From positions 1 to 36,519 of the forward strand of contig JACZKR010000199.1 of NCBI GenBank assembly GCA_014859945.1: a DNA stretch of 36,519 nucleotides, read 5' to 3'. The translations under genes were made by a program, and so were the position numbers. Origin of the DNA: Paracoccaceae bacterium (GTDB taxonomy: Bacteria > Pseudomonadota > Alphaproteobacteria > Rhodobacterales > Rhodobacteraceae). The notes under the pieces are model-generated. The model was given only the letters and a program-made list of their open reading frames with translations, did not search any database and was not told the origin of the DNA. Below are positions 25,272-33,442 of the stretch, piece by piece (position 1 is the first letter of the stretch; each line of letters starts with the position of its first letter).

Positions 25272-26120
25272 ATGGAAAGCGCTGACAATGCCGCACTTGC
25301 CCCCCGCAGGGCGCGCGGCAGGCCCCGCAGCTGGGCCGATACGACCGATCAGACCCTGATCAAGTCGCTGGACCGCGCGATGGTCGTGCTGGATCATGTC
25401 AGCCAGGGCCGCGGCCAGACCCTGACCGCGATTTCGGACGATCTGGGGCAGTCGCCCGCCACCGTCTACCGCATCCTCGTCACGCTGGAAGGCCGGGGTC
25501 TGGTTGAGTTCGAGGCCCCCGAACAGCTTTGGCACATTGGCGCCCGCGCCTTTGAAATCGGCGCGCGCTTCCTGCGACGCACCAGCCTTGTGGAACGGGC
25601 GCGGCCGATCATGCGCCGGCTGATGGAGGAAACCGGCGAAACTGCCAATCTGGGGATCGAGCGGGACGGCTCGGTGCTGTTCGTCAGCCAGGTTGAAACC
25701 CACGAAAGCATTCGCGCCTTCTTCCCGCCCGGTACGCTTTCGCCGCTGCATGCCTCGGGCATCGGCAAGGCGCTTCTGGCGCATATGGACGGCGACCGGC
25801 GGCGGCGGCATCTGGCCTCGGCCCCGCGTCAGGCCTTCACCGACCGCACCCTGACCGACCGCGCCGCGATAGAGGCCGAGATGGCGCTGATCCGCGGCCG
25901 GGGCTATGCCGTGGATGATGAAGAACGCACGCGCGGCATGCGCTGCATCGCCGCCCCGGTCTTTGACCTGAACGGCGAGGTGGTGGCCGGAATCTCGGTC
26001 TCGGGGCCGACAACGCGGGTCAGCGGCCCGGCGGCCACCGCCCTGTCGCGCCCGGTGATTGTGGCTGCGGCCGAACTGACCGCGGCCATCGGCGGCAGGG
26101 GGCCGGCCCCGCCCGGCTGA
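25272..26120 (+). CDS. bhcR: IclR family transcriptional regulator of the bhc cluster
   Basis: 'SLDRAMVVLDHVSQGRGQTLTAISDDLGQSPATVYRILVTLEGRGLVEF' IclR HTH and 'GIGKALLAHM' effector domain; GGAGG RBS before ATG 25272; divergent from bhcA. Confidence 0.9.
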   Translation: MESADNAALAPRRARGRPRSWADTTDQTLIKSLDRAMVVLDHVSQGRGQTLTAISDDLGQSPATVYRILVTLEGRGLVEFEAPEQLWHIGARAFEIGARFLRRTSLVERARPIMRRLMEETGETANLGIERDGSVLFVSQVETHESIRAFFPPGTLSPLHASGIGKALLAHMDGDRRRRHLASAPRQAFTDRTLTDRAAIEAEMALIRGRGYAVDDEERTRGMRCIAAPVFDLNGEVVAGISVSGPTTRVSGPAATALSRPVIVAAAELTAAIGGRGPAPPG

Positions 26121-26248
26121 ACGCCCCGTGGTCATCGGAATAAGGGATTCCCGCCCCACGCCGCGCTTGATCGGCCGGGGCCTTTCGCACATGATCCGCG
26201 CATTCCAGGCGCCGTCAGGCATCACATTTCTGTTGAAGGAGGCGGACC

Positions 26249-27226
26249 ATGGCCGGTCCCGTCATTACTGAAGACTACCAGCGCAAGCTTGAGAATTTCA
26301 TCACCGCGGTGCCGCTTTATTACGGCGACAAACCTGGTGAGACGGGTGAGGTGCGGTCGATGGGCAAGGGGTCAAAGACCCTGAACACCCAGAACGGCAA
26401 GTTCACCGCCGACGATGTCGATGCGATCAAGGCCGACATCAAGACCAACGCCGACTTTCAGCGGATGACGGGCTACACCCATTACGACCTGCTGAAGAAA
26501 TGGGTGAACGACCGCACCACCACCTGCAACGAGTTCTGCTCGAAATGCGCGGTGGCGATGGGCTACACGTCGAAGGACGGCGTCGGCAAGTTCGACATCG
26601 CCGACTGGCTGACGCGCTATGGCCTTGGCCACTGCTGGGTGCCCGCCTCGACCGGGGCCGAGCCGAAATATGGTGATGTGTTCCGCATGTTCGCCAAGTC
26701 GCTGGACCGCAACGGCGTGAACCTGAACCACATGGGCGTCTCGCTCTATATCGACGGCAAGAACTGGTACACGGTGGAATCGGGGCAGGGCGGCCCCACC
26801 ACCGGCTATGACGTGATCAAGCGCAAGCGCCATGACTGGAAGCCGGATTCGCTGCAGGGCTGGGTGAACATGAAGGCCCTGATCGACGCCGAAAAGCCCA
26901 TCCCGCACTGGCTGGGCGGCTGGTGGGAGGTTGAGGAAGGCGCCTACGAAGTCTGGTATTATTACTTCGGCGCGCCCAACAAGGTCTATTACAGCCAGGA
27001 GGCGCCGACCAGCCTTTACGCCCCGCCGAACCGCCCCGGAACCATCGGGTCGTTCTCGATGAAGGGGATGTTCGGCGTCCAGATCAGCTGGAACAGCGCC
27101 GATGTGGACGAAGAACTGACCGCCGGCATCCAGGACCCGAAGAAGCGCCGCTTCACCATGGCCGGCAAAAGCGCCAACGGCGTGCCGATCAAGGCCGAAC
27201 GGATGATGATTCAGGGTCTGCTCTGA
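26249..27226 (+). CDS. Hypothetical protein with possible papain-like (CHAP/NlpC-like) cysteine hydrolase domain plus a Trp/Tyr-rich C-terminal domain
   Basis: Good RBS (GAAGGAGG), 325 aa, no signal peptide. Candidate nucleophile in 'TTTCNEFCSKCAVAMG' and candidate His in 'NLNHMGVSLYIDGKNWYTVESGQGGP'; C-terminal 'GGWWEVEEGAYEVWYYYFGAPNKVYYSQEAPT'. Confidence 0.55.
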   Translation: MAGPVITEDYQRKLENFITAVPLYYGDKPGETGEVRSMGKGSKTLNTQNGKFTADDVDAIKADIKTNADFQRMTGYTHYDLLKKWVNDRTTTCNEFCSKCAVAMGYTSKDGVGKFDIADWLTRYGLGHCWVPASTGAEPKYGDVFRMFAKSLDRNGVNLNHMGVSLYIDGKNWYTVESGQGGPTTGYDVIKRKRHDWKPDSLQGWVNMKALIDAEKPIPHWLGGWWEVEEGAYEVWYYYFGAPNKVYYSQEAPTSLYAPPNRPGTIGSFSMKGMFGVQISWNSADVDEELTAGIQDPKKRRFTMAGKSANGVPIKAERMMIQGLL

Positions 27227-27329
27227 CGCGGCGGAATGGTCGGGCTTTCGCCGGTCGGCGCGGGCGGCGGTTGACCCCCGCCCCCCGCCGGGTCTATCGA
27301 GACACGACCCTTTCAGACGGACGCCCGCC

Positions 27330-27944
27330 TTGGCCATCTTCCTCCACCAGAACGACCTTCCCGACGGGCTGACCCTTGGTCCCGTCGTCGCCATCGACAC
27401 CGAGACGATGGGCCTTGACCCGCGCCGCGACCGGCTTTGCGTGGTGCAACTGTCTGCAGGCGACGGAAACGCCCATCTGGTGCAGATCGCCCGGGGCCAG
27501 ACGGCGGCGCCCAACCTGTGCCGCATGCTGGCCGATCCTTCGGTGCTGAAGCTGTTCCATTTCGGCCGTTTTGACGTGGCCGCCCTTCAGCGCGCCTTCG
27601 GGGTGCGCACCGCGCCGGTCTGGTGCACCAAGATCGCCTCGAAGCTGATCCGCACCTACACCGACCGTCACGGGCTGAAATACCTGCTGGCCGAATATGC
27701 CGGCGTCGACGTCTCAAAGGCGCAGCAGACCAGCGACTGGGGTTCGCCCGTGCTGACCGACGCGCAGAAGGAATATGCGGCGTCAGACGTGCTGTACCTG
27801 CACAAGCTGAAAGACGCGCTTGAAGCCATCCTGATCCGTGAGGGGCGGCTGGACCTTGCGCAAAGCTGTTTTGATTTCCTGCCGGCCCGGGCCGAACTGG
27901 ACCTTCTGGGATGGGAAGAGCCGAATGACATCTTCCACCACTGA
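27330..27944 (+). CDS. Ribonuclease D-family 3'-5' exonuclease
   Basis: DEDD motifs 'AIDTETMGLDPRRDRLCVVQLS', 'LFHFGRFDVAALQ', 'KEYAASDVLYLHKL'. Confidence 0.9.
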   Translation: MAIFLHQNDLPDGLTLGPVVAIDTETMGLDPRRDRLCVVQLSAGDGNAHLVQIARGQTAAPNLCRMLADPSVLKLFHFGRFDVAALQRAFGVRTAPVWCTKIASKLIRTYTDRHGLKYLLAEYAGVDVSKAQQTSDWGSPVLTDAQKEYAASDVLYLHKLKDALEAILIREGRLDLAQSCFDFLPARAELDLLGWEEPNDIFHH

Positions 27945-28890
27945 TTTCCTGGCCACCGCCCGCCGCGTCATCGCGCGTGAGGCCGAGGCGCTGGGCGCCC
28001 TGGGCGCGGGGCTGGGTGAAGGCTTTGCCGATGCCGTCCGGCTGATCCTGGGCACCGAGGGGCGGGTGATCGTTTCCGGCATGGGCAAGTCGGGCCATAT
28101 CGCCCGCAAGATTGCTGCAACGCTGGCCTCAACCGGCACACCCGCGCATTTCGTGCATCCGGCCGAGGCCAGCCATGGCGATCTGGGCATGGTGACCAAG
28201 GGCGACGTGGCGCTGGTCATCTCGAACTCGGGCGAGACGCCGGAACTCTCGGACATCATCGCCCATACCCGCCGCTTCGGCATTCCGATGATCGGCATCA
28301 CCGCCCGGGCGGACTCGACGCTGGGCCGGCAGGCCGACGTGGTGTTGGTGCTGCCCCCGGTGCCCGAAGCCTGCGAGACGGGGATCGTGCCCACCACCTC
28401 GACCACCATGACGCTGGCCCTGGGCGATGCCCTTGCCATCGCGCTGATGGAGCACCGGCAGTTCACGCCCGAACATTTCCGCATGTTCCACCCCGGCGGC
28501 AAGCTGGGGGCGAAGCTTCTGAAGGTGCGCGACCTGATGCACACCGACATGCCGCTGATCGCCGAAACCGCGCCCATGAGCGAGGCCCTGCTGGAAATCA
28601 GCCGCAAGGGTTTTGGCATGGTGGGGGTGACCGATGCCGATGGCCGGCTGGCCGGCATCATCACCGACGGCGACCTGCGCCGCCACATGCAGGGCCTGCT
28701 GGACCAGACGGCCGGCGCCGTGATGACGCGCAATCCCCGCACCATCGCGCCCGATGCCTTCTCGGAAACCGCCGTGGCAGTGATGAACGACCGCAAGATC
28801 ACCTGCCTTTTCGTCGTCTCGCCCGACGATCCGGGCCGGGCGCAGGGCATCCTGCACATCCACGATTTTCTGCGCGCCGGGGTGGTCTAG
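27925..28890 (+). CDS. kdsD: Arabinose-5-phosphate isomerase (KpsF/GutQ family; SIS + 2 CBS)
   Basis: 'VIVSGMGKSGHIARKIAATLASTGTPAHFVHPAEASHGDLGM', 'NSGETPEL', CBS 'GVTDADGRLAGIITDGDLRRHM'. Internal start 27925 of the 27838 ORF. Confidence 0.93.
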   Translation: MTSSTTDFLATARRVIAREAEALGALGAGLGEGFADAVRLILGTEGRVIVSGMGKSGHIARKIAATLASTGTPAHFVHPAEASHGDLGMVTKGDVALVISNSGETPELSDIIAHTRRFGIPMIGITARADSTLGRQADVVLVLPPVPEACETGIVPTTSTTMTLALGDALAIALMEHRQFTPEHFRMFHPGGKLGAKLLKVRDLMHTDMPLIAETAPMSEALLEISRKGFGMVGVTDADGRLAGIITDGDLRRHMQGLLDQTAGAVMTRNPRTIAPDAFSETAVAVMNDRKITCLFVVSPDDPGRAQGILHIHDFLRAGVV

Positions 28891-28891
28891 G

Positions 28892-29494
28892 ATGGCGGGG
28901 GCCGCGCGCGACAACCTGCATTCGCGTGTCGTGGCGCTGTTGAAAGTGGTGATGCCGCTGGCGGCGCTGGCCATCCTGTCGTCGCTGTTCCTGTTTTCCC
29001 GCACCATCGACCCGCAGGACGCCATTCCTTACGCCGATGTCGATGTCGAAGACCGTCTGCGCCAGCCCCGGCTGACCGATGCCGGCTATTCCGGCATGAC
29101 CGAGGATGGCGCCGCGCTGACCCTGACCGCGGCCGAGGCGCGGCCGGATGAAACCGGCGGCACGGCGACGGGGCTTTCCGGGGTTCTCAGCACCGCCGAC
29201 GGTGCCACGACCCGCATCATCGCGCCGCAGGCCGTGATCGACAGCAAGGCCCGCCGGATCGAGCTTTCGGGCGGGGTGCAGCTTGTCTCGTCCTCGGGCT
29301 ATCAGATCGACAGCACCGGCTTCGGGCTGGCGCTGGACCGGACCTGGATGGAAAGCCGCGGGCCTGTCACCGCCCTTGGCCCGATGGGCGATATTCGCGC
29401 CGACAGCCTGCGGCTTGACCGCAACGCTGACGGCGCGAGCTATCTTCTGGTTTTCAACGGCGCTGTGCGGCTGGTATATCAACCGGCGAAATGA
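28892..29494 (+). CDS. lptC: LPS export ABC transporter periplasmic protein LptC
   Basis: Single N-terminal TM, beta-jellyroll-like repeats, position between kdsD and lptA. Confidence 0.85.
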   Translation: MAGAARDNLHSRVVALLKVVMPLAALAILSSLFLFSRTIDPQDAIPYADVDVEDRLRQPRLTDAGYSGMTEDGAALTLTAAEARPDETGGTATGLSGVLSTADGATTRIIAPQAVIDSKARRIELSGGVQLVSSSGYQIDSTGFGLALDRTWMESRGPVTALGPMGDIRADSLRLDRNADGASYLLVFNGAVRLVYQPAK

Positions 29495-29997
29495 CGGATT
29501 TTCCCATGACCAAGCCCCTTCTGTTCCTTGCCCTTGCCGCCGCCCTTGCCCTGACCGGCCCCGCCGGCGCGCAGGGCACGGATGTCCGCTTCGGCGGGCT
29601 GAAGGCCGACACCACGCTGCCGGTGGAACTGAAGGCCGACAGCCTGACGGTCGATCAGGCCAGCGGTCAGGCGGTCTTTGCCGGCAATGTCGTGGTCTCG
29701 CAGGGCGAGATGAAGCTTTCGGCCGACACGATCCGCGTCGAATACGCCGAGGGCAGCCAGAAGATCGAACGCCTGCACGCCAGCGGCAACGTGCTGCTGG
29801 TCAATGCCAGCGACGCCGCGCAGGCGTCAGAGGCCGTCTATACCATCGACAGCGGCGAAGTGGTGATGACGGGCGACGTTCTTCTCACGCAGGGCCAGGC
29901 CGCCATCCGCGGCGGGCGTCTGGTGATCGACCTCAAATCCGGCGCCGGCCGGATGGAGGGCGGGGTGACCACCACCTTCGTCCCGGGGGGCAACTGA
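29491..29997 (+). CDS. lptA: LPS transport periplasmic protein LptA
   Basis: Signal peptide then OstA-like '[39 protein letters not shown]...'; may start at 29509. Confidence 0.9.
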   Translation: MTDFPMTKPLLFLALAAALALTGPAGAQGTDVRFGGLKADTTLPVELKADSLTVDQASGQAVFAGNVVVSQGEMKLSADTIRVEYAEGSQKIERLHASGNVLLVNASDAAQASEAVYTIDSGEVVMTGDVLLTQGQAAIRGGRLVIDLKSGAGRMEGGVTTTFVPGGN

Positions 29998-30755
29998 TGG
30001 CTTCCCCCGAACTGACCGTGACGCCCGGTGGCGGCGGGCTTGCCATCCGCAACCTGCGCAAAAGCTACAAGCGCCGCCCGGTGATCCGCGATGTCACGCT
30101 GCAGCTGAACCGGGGCGAGGTGGTGGCGCTGCTGGGCCCCAACGGCTGCGGCAAGACCACGACCTTCTACGCCATCGCCGGGCTGATCACCCCCGAAGGC
30201 GGGCAGGTGCTGATTGACGGACGCGACGTGACGGCGCTGCCGATGTATCGCCGCGCGCGCCTTGGCATCGGCTATCTGCCGCAAGAGGTTTCGATCTTCC
30301 GGGGCCTTTCGGTCGAAGACAACATCCTTGCCGTGCTGGAGATTCGCGAACCCGACCGTCACAAGCGGCGCGAGCGGCTGGAAGAACTGCTGGGCGAATT
30401 CTCGATCACCCACATCCGCCGCGCACCTGCGCTGGCGCTGTCGGGCGGCGAACGCCGCCGGGTTGAGATTGCGCGCTGCCTGGCGGCTGATCCGAAATAC
30501 CTGTTGCTGGACGAACCCTTCGCCGGGGTCGATCCCATCGCCGTGGGCGAAATCCGCCATCTGGTGCATGATCTGAAAAGCCGCGGAATCGGCGTTCTGA
30601 TTACCGACCACAACGTGCGCGAGACGCTCGACATCGTGGACCGCGCCTACATCCTGCATGACGGCGGGGTGCTGAAGACCGGCACCGCGGATGAGATCGT
30701 GAAGGACGAAATGGTGCGCCGGGTCTATCTGGGCGAGAATTTCCGCATCATTTGA
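29997..30755 (+). CDS. lptB: LPS export ABC transporter ATP-binding protein LptB
   Basis: '[20 protein letters not shown]', '[21 protein letters not shown]', '[16 protein letters not shown]'. True start 29997 within the longer ORF. Confidence 0.95.
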   Translation: MASPELTVTPGGGGLAIRNLRKSYKRRPVIRDVTLQLNRGEVVALLGPNGCGKTTTFYAIAGLITPEGGQVLIDGRDVTALPMYRRARLGIGYLPQEVSIFRGLSVEDNILAVLEIREPDRHKRRERLEELLGEFSITHIRRAPALALSGGERRRVEIARCLAADPKYLLLDEPFAGVDPIAVGEIRHLVHDLKSRGIGVLITDHNVRETLDIVDRAYILHDGGVLKTGTADEIVKDEMVRRVYLGENFRII

Positions 30756-30958
30756 AACCGGCCGCAGACCGCGGTTGACAACCGGGCGGCGCCGTTCCCA
30801 AATGAAAGGGATGAGAGCGACAACCGCCCCCCTCCATCCTGCATCTGCGGCCGAAACCCGGCCCCGCCACGATGGAGACTGCTGCTTTTCCTGCCATGGA
30901 AAGAAGGGCCCGGCGCGTCCCGCGTCCGGGTTGGAATGACGACCGAGAAGGAGGCATC

Positions 30959-31534
30959 ATGCGCTATCAGATCAGCGGCAAACAGATCGACATCGGCGAG
31001 GCGCTGCAGACCCATGTGAAGGCCGAACTGGGCGAGGTGGTTGAAAAATACGCCCAACGCCCGACCGAGGCGGTCGTGGTCTTTTCGCGCTCGGCGCATG
31101 AGTATGTCTGCGAGGCGGTCATCCATCTGGCGACCGGCCTGACCGCGCAGGCCAAGGGCCATGCCACTGAAATCTATGCTGCTTTTGAAAGCTGCCGCGA
31201 GAAAATGGACAAGCAGCTGCGCCGCTACAAACGGCGTTTGCGCAACCATCACGCAGATCGTTCACAACCTGTTGAATTCGGCGAAGGCGCCGCCTATATC
31301 CTCGCGCCATCCGACGAGCCCGAGGATAATGACGCCGACACGCTGCAGCCGGTCGTCATTGCCGAGATGGAGACGAAGATTCCTTCGATCACCGTGGGCG
31401 AGGCGGTCATGCAGCTTGATCTGGCGGGCCAGCGTCTTCTGGTCTTCCGGAATGAGGGGCATGGCGGGGTGAATGTGGTGTATCGCCGGGATGACGGCAA
31501 CATCGGCTGGATCGACCCGCGCAACAGCAAGTAA
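30959..31534 (+). CDS. hpf: Ribosome hibernation promoting factor, long form
   Basis: 'MRYQISGKQIDIGEALQTHVKAELGEVVEKY' and C-terminal dimerization domain 'MQLDLAGQRLLVFRNEGHGGVNVVYRRDDGNIGWIDP'. Confidence 0.93.
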   Translation: MRYQISGKQIDIGEALQTHVKAELGEVVEKYAQRPTEAVVVFSRSAHEYVCEAVIHLATGLTAQAKGHATEIYAAFESCREKMDKQLRRYKRRLRNHHADRSQPVEFGEGAAYILAPSDEPEDNDADTLQPVVIAEMETKIPSITVGEAVMQLDLAGQRLLVFRNEGHGGVNVVYRRDDGNIGWIDPRNSK

Positions 31535-31564
31535 CCCCGAGAGGGGAAGGAAACGGGCAGGGCG

Positions 31565-32029
31565 ATGGACCTATCGAAGCTTCTGATCCCCGGAGCGGTG
31601 CGCGTGCTTGGTCAGATGACCAGCAAGAAGCGGCTGTTTCAGGAACTTGGCGAGATCGCGGCGCAGGCCTACGGGCTGAACGGCGCGCAGGCTTTCGACG
31701 GGCTGCAAGAGCGCGAAAGCCTTGGTCCGACCGGGGTCGGCAATGGCATCGCCCTGCCACATGCGCGGCTTGAGGGGCTGGAAAAGATTGTCGGTCTTTT
31801 CGTGCGCCTCGAAAAGCCGCTGGAATATGACAGTGTCGATCGCCAGCCGATCGACCTGGTCTTCTGCCTGCTGGCGCCGAAGGATTCGGGGGTGGACCAC
31901 CTCAAGGCGCTGGCGCTGGTCAGCCGCACCATGCGCGACGCCGCGGTCTGCGCCAAGCTGCGCGCCAACAACGACCCGGCCAAGCTTTACGCCATCCTGA
32001 CCGAAGCCCGCACCACGCAAGCCGCCTGA
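31565..32029 (+). CDS. ptsN: PTS IIA-like nitrogen regulatory protein PtsN
   Basis: 'RESLGPTGVGNGIALPHARLEGLEKIVGLFVRLEKPLEYDSVDRQPIDLVFCLLAP' with active-site His. Confidence 0.95.
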   Translation: MDLSKLLIPGAVRVLGQMTSKKRLFQELGEIAAQAYGLNGAQAFDGLQERESLGPTGVGNGIALPHARLEGLEKIVGLFVRLEKPLEYDSVDRQPIDLVFCLLAPKDSGVDHLKALALVSRTMRDAAVCAKLRANNDPAKLYAILTEARTTQAA

Positions 32030-33439
32030 TCAGGCGGCCGGCGCCCAGTTGGCAAAGCCGTAGCCCGCATAGTCGCGCCAGTAGGCGGCGCGCGCGGCCT
32101 CTTCCAGATCGGGGCCGTAAAGGGCCGCCAGCGGGAAGGGGCCGGCATCCTCTTCGGGGGGCAAGGGCGGCAGGTCCTGGCCGGTTTCGGCGGCAAGCCA
32201 TTGGCGCCCCTGCTCCAGCCGGTCTTCGCGCAGCACCACGTCAGGCCCTTGCACCCCGGCAAAGCCCTGCAGGATGGCGCCCTGCGTGGCGAACTGCGGC
32301 GGTATCCGCAGCTCGGTTCGGCCGTTCAGGATGTGCTTGATCAGCTCCAGAAACACCACCAGCCCCTCACGGAACTCGGCCGCGGTGTCAAAGCCCTTGC
32401 CCTTAGGGGGCAGCTGGAACTTGTGGACCCGTTTCAGATAGGGCCGCAGCTCGGGCATCCATTCCTTGCGCAGGAAGTCGGCATAGGCGGCATGGGCGCG
32501 CGCCAGCGGGTGGCGGATCACGGTAAAGCTGCGGTGGCCCGGATGGGCCTCACGCCAGCGGCGCAGCGTCTGGCGGTCCATCCCGGTCTGCACCGGACCC
32601 ATGCCGTTCAGCCATTTGCGCAGCCGCGCCTCGGGCGCAGATTTCACCGGCAGGAACAAAAGCGGCGCGGCGTTTGACGCGATGTACTGCGGCACCGATC
32701 CGGCGCGGCGCGGCTCAAAATTCGGGGTCTGCGACAGGCCGAAGAAGTCGATGCTGGCCAGACCGGCCCGCATCTCTTCAGGGTTGGCCACCTTGTCTTC
32801 GATCGCTTCGGGGTTCTGCTTCTTGAAGCGGAAGTTCAGCTCTTTCAGCCGCCCCTCAACCCCCAGAAACCCCGCCAGCCCGTTCAGCACATCCAGATCC
32901 AGGATGTCGTCATAGTCAATGTAGAAGGCCGTCTGACCGGTGGCCTGCAGCCGGTGCAGAAGCCGGCGCTGGAACTGCTGCAACACCTCAAGCCGATGCT
33001 CGAACTCTGCCAGATCGAAGGGGGGGCGGACGGTCTTCAGATGCTTGGTGTTGGCCAGCCACCACTGGTCGCTTTCCATCGCGATCTTCCAGCTGATGTA
33101 GCTGTCCAGATGGTTCCGCGTCAGGATGATCTTGGCCACCGAGGGGTCATCGGCCACGATGTCGAACACCCGCGGGTCGTGATCGTGGAAATAGCGGAAA
33201 CCCGGCATCCCTTCGGTCTGGCTGCGCATCGCGGCCAGAAGAACGCGGGGGTCGGCATTGCGGGCGGCAATCGGCACACCCAGCATTTCCTCCTTGCCCT
33301 CGCCGCCCATGAAGAAGGGGTTGAACGCCTCACCGTGGCACCTGACCCCGGCAATCGCGTTCAGGTTCGCCTCAAGAAAGTTCGACCCGGTGCGCATTTC
33401 TGCGAACACGACAAAGCTCGTGAACGGCGTCTTCGTCAT
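32030..33439 (-). CDS. Sulfotransferase family protein (apparent double sulfotransferase-like architecture)
   Basis: 'EMRTGSNFLEANLNAI' (PAPS 5'-loop-like), 'KIILTRNHLDSYISWKIAM' (3'-loop-like); second half 'SFTVIRHPLARAHAAYADFLRKEWMPE' (Sulfotransfer_2-like 3'-loop). Confidence 0.82.
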   Translation of the reverse strand: MTKTPFTSFVVFAEMRTGSNFLEANLNAIAGVRCHGEAFNPFFMGGEGKEEMLGVPIAARNADPRVLLAAMRSQTEGMPGFRYFHDHDPRVFDIVADDPSVAKIILTRNHLDSYISWKIAMESDQWWLANTKHLKTVRPPFDLAEFEHRLEVLQQFQRRLLHRLQATGQTAFYIDYDDILDLDVLNGLAGFLGVEGRLKELNFRFKKQNPEAIEDKVANPEEMRAGLASIDFFGLSQTPNFEPRRAGSVPQYIASNAAPLLFLPVKSAPEARLRKWLNGMGPVQTGMDRQTLRRWREAHPGHRSFTVIRHPLARAHAAYADFLRKEWMPELRPYLKRVHKFQLPPKGKGFDTAAEFREGLVVFLELIKHILNGRTELRIPPQFATQGAILQGFAGVQGPDVVLREDRLEQGRQWLAAETGQDLPPLPPEEDAGPFPLAALYGPDLEEAARAAYWRDYAGYGFANWAPAA

Positions 33440-33442
33440 GGG

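Noticed and set aside
30775-30803. Sigma-70 promoter upstream of hpf (TTGACA ... CCAAAT)
   Set aside because: The -10 element is poor, so I do not list it as a feature; only mentioned as a possible promoter region.
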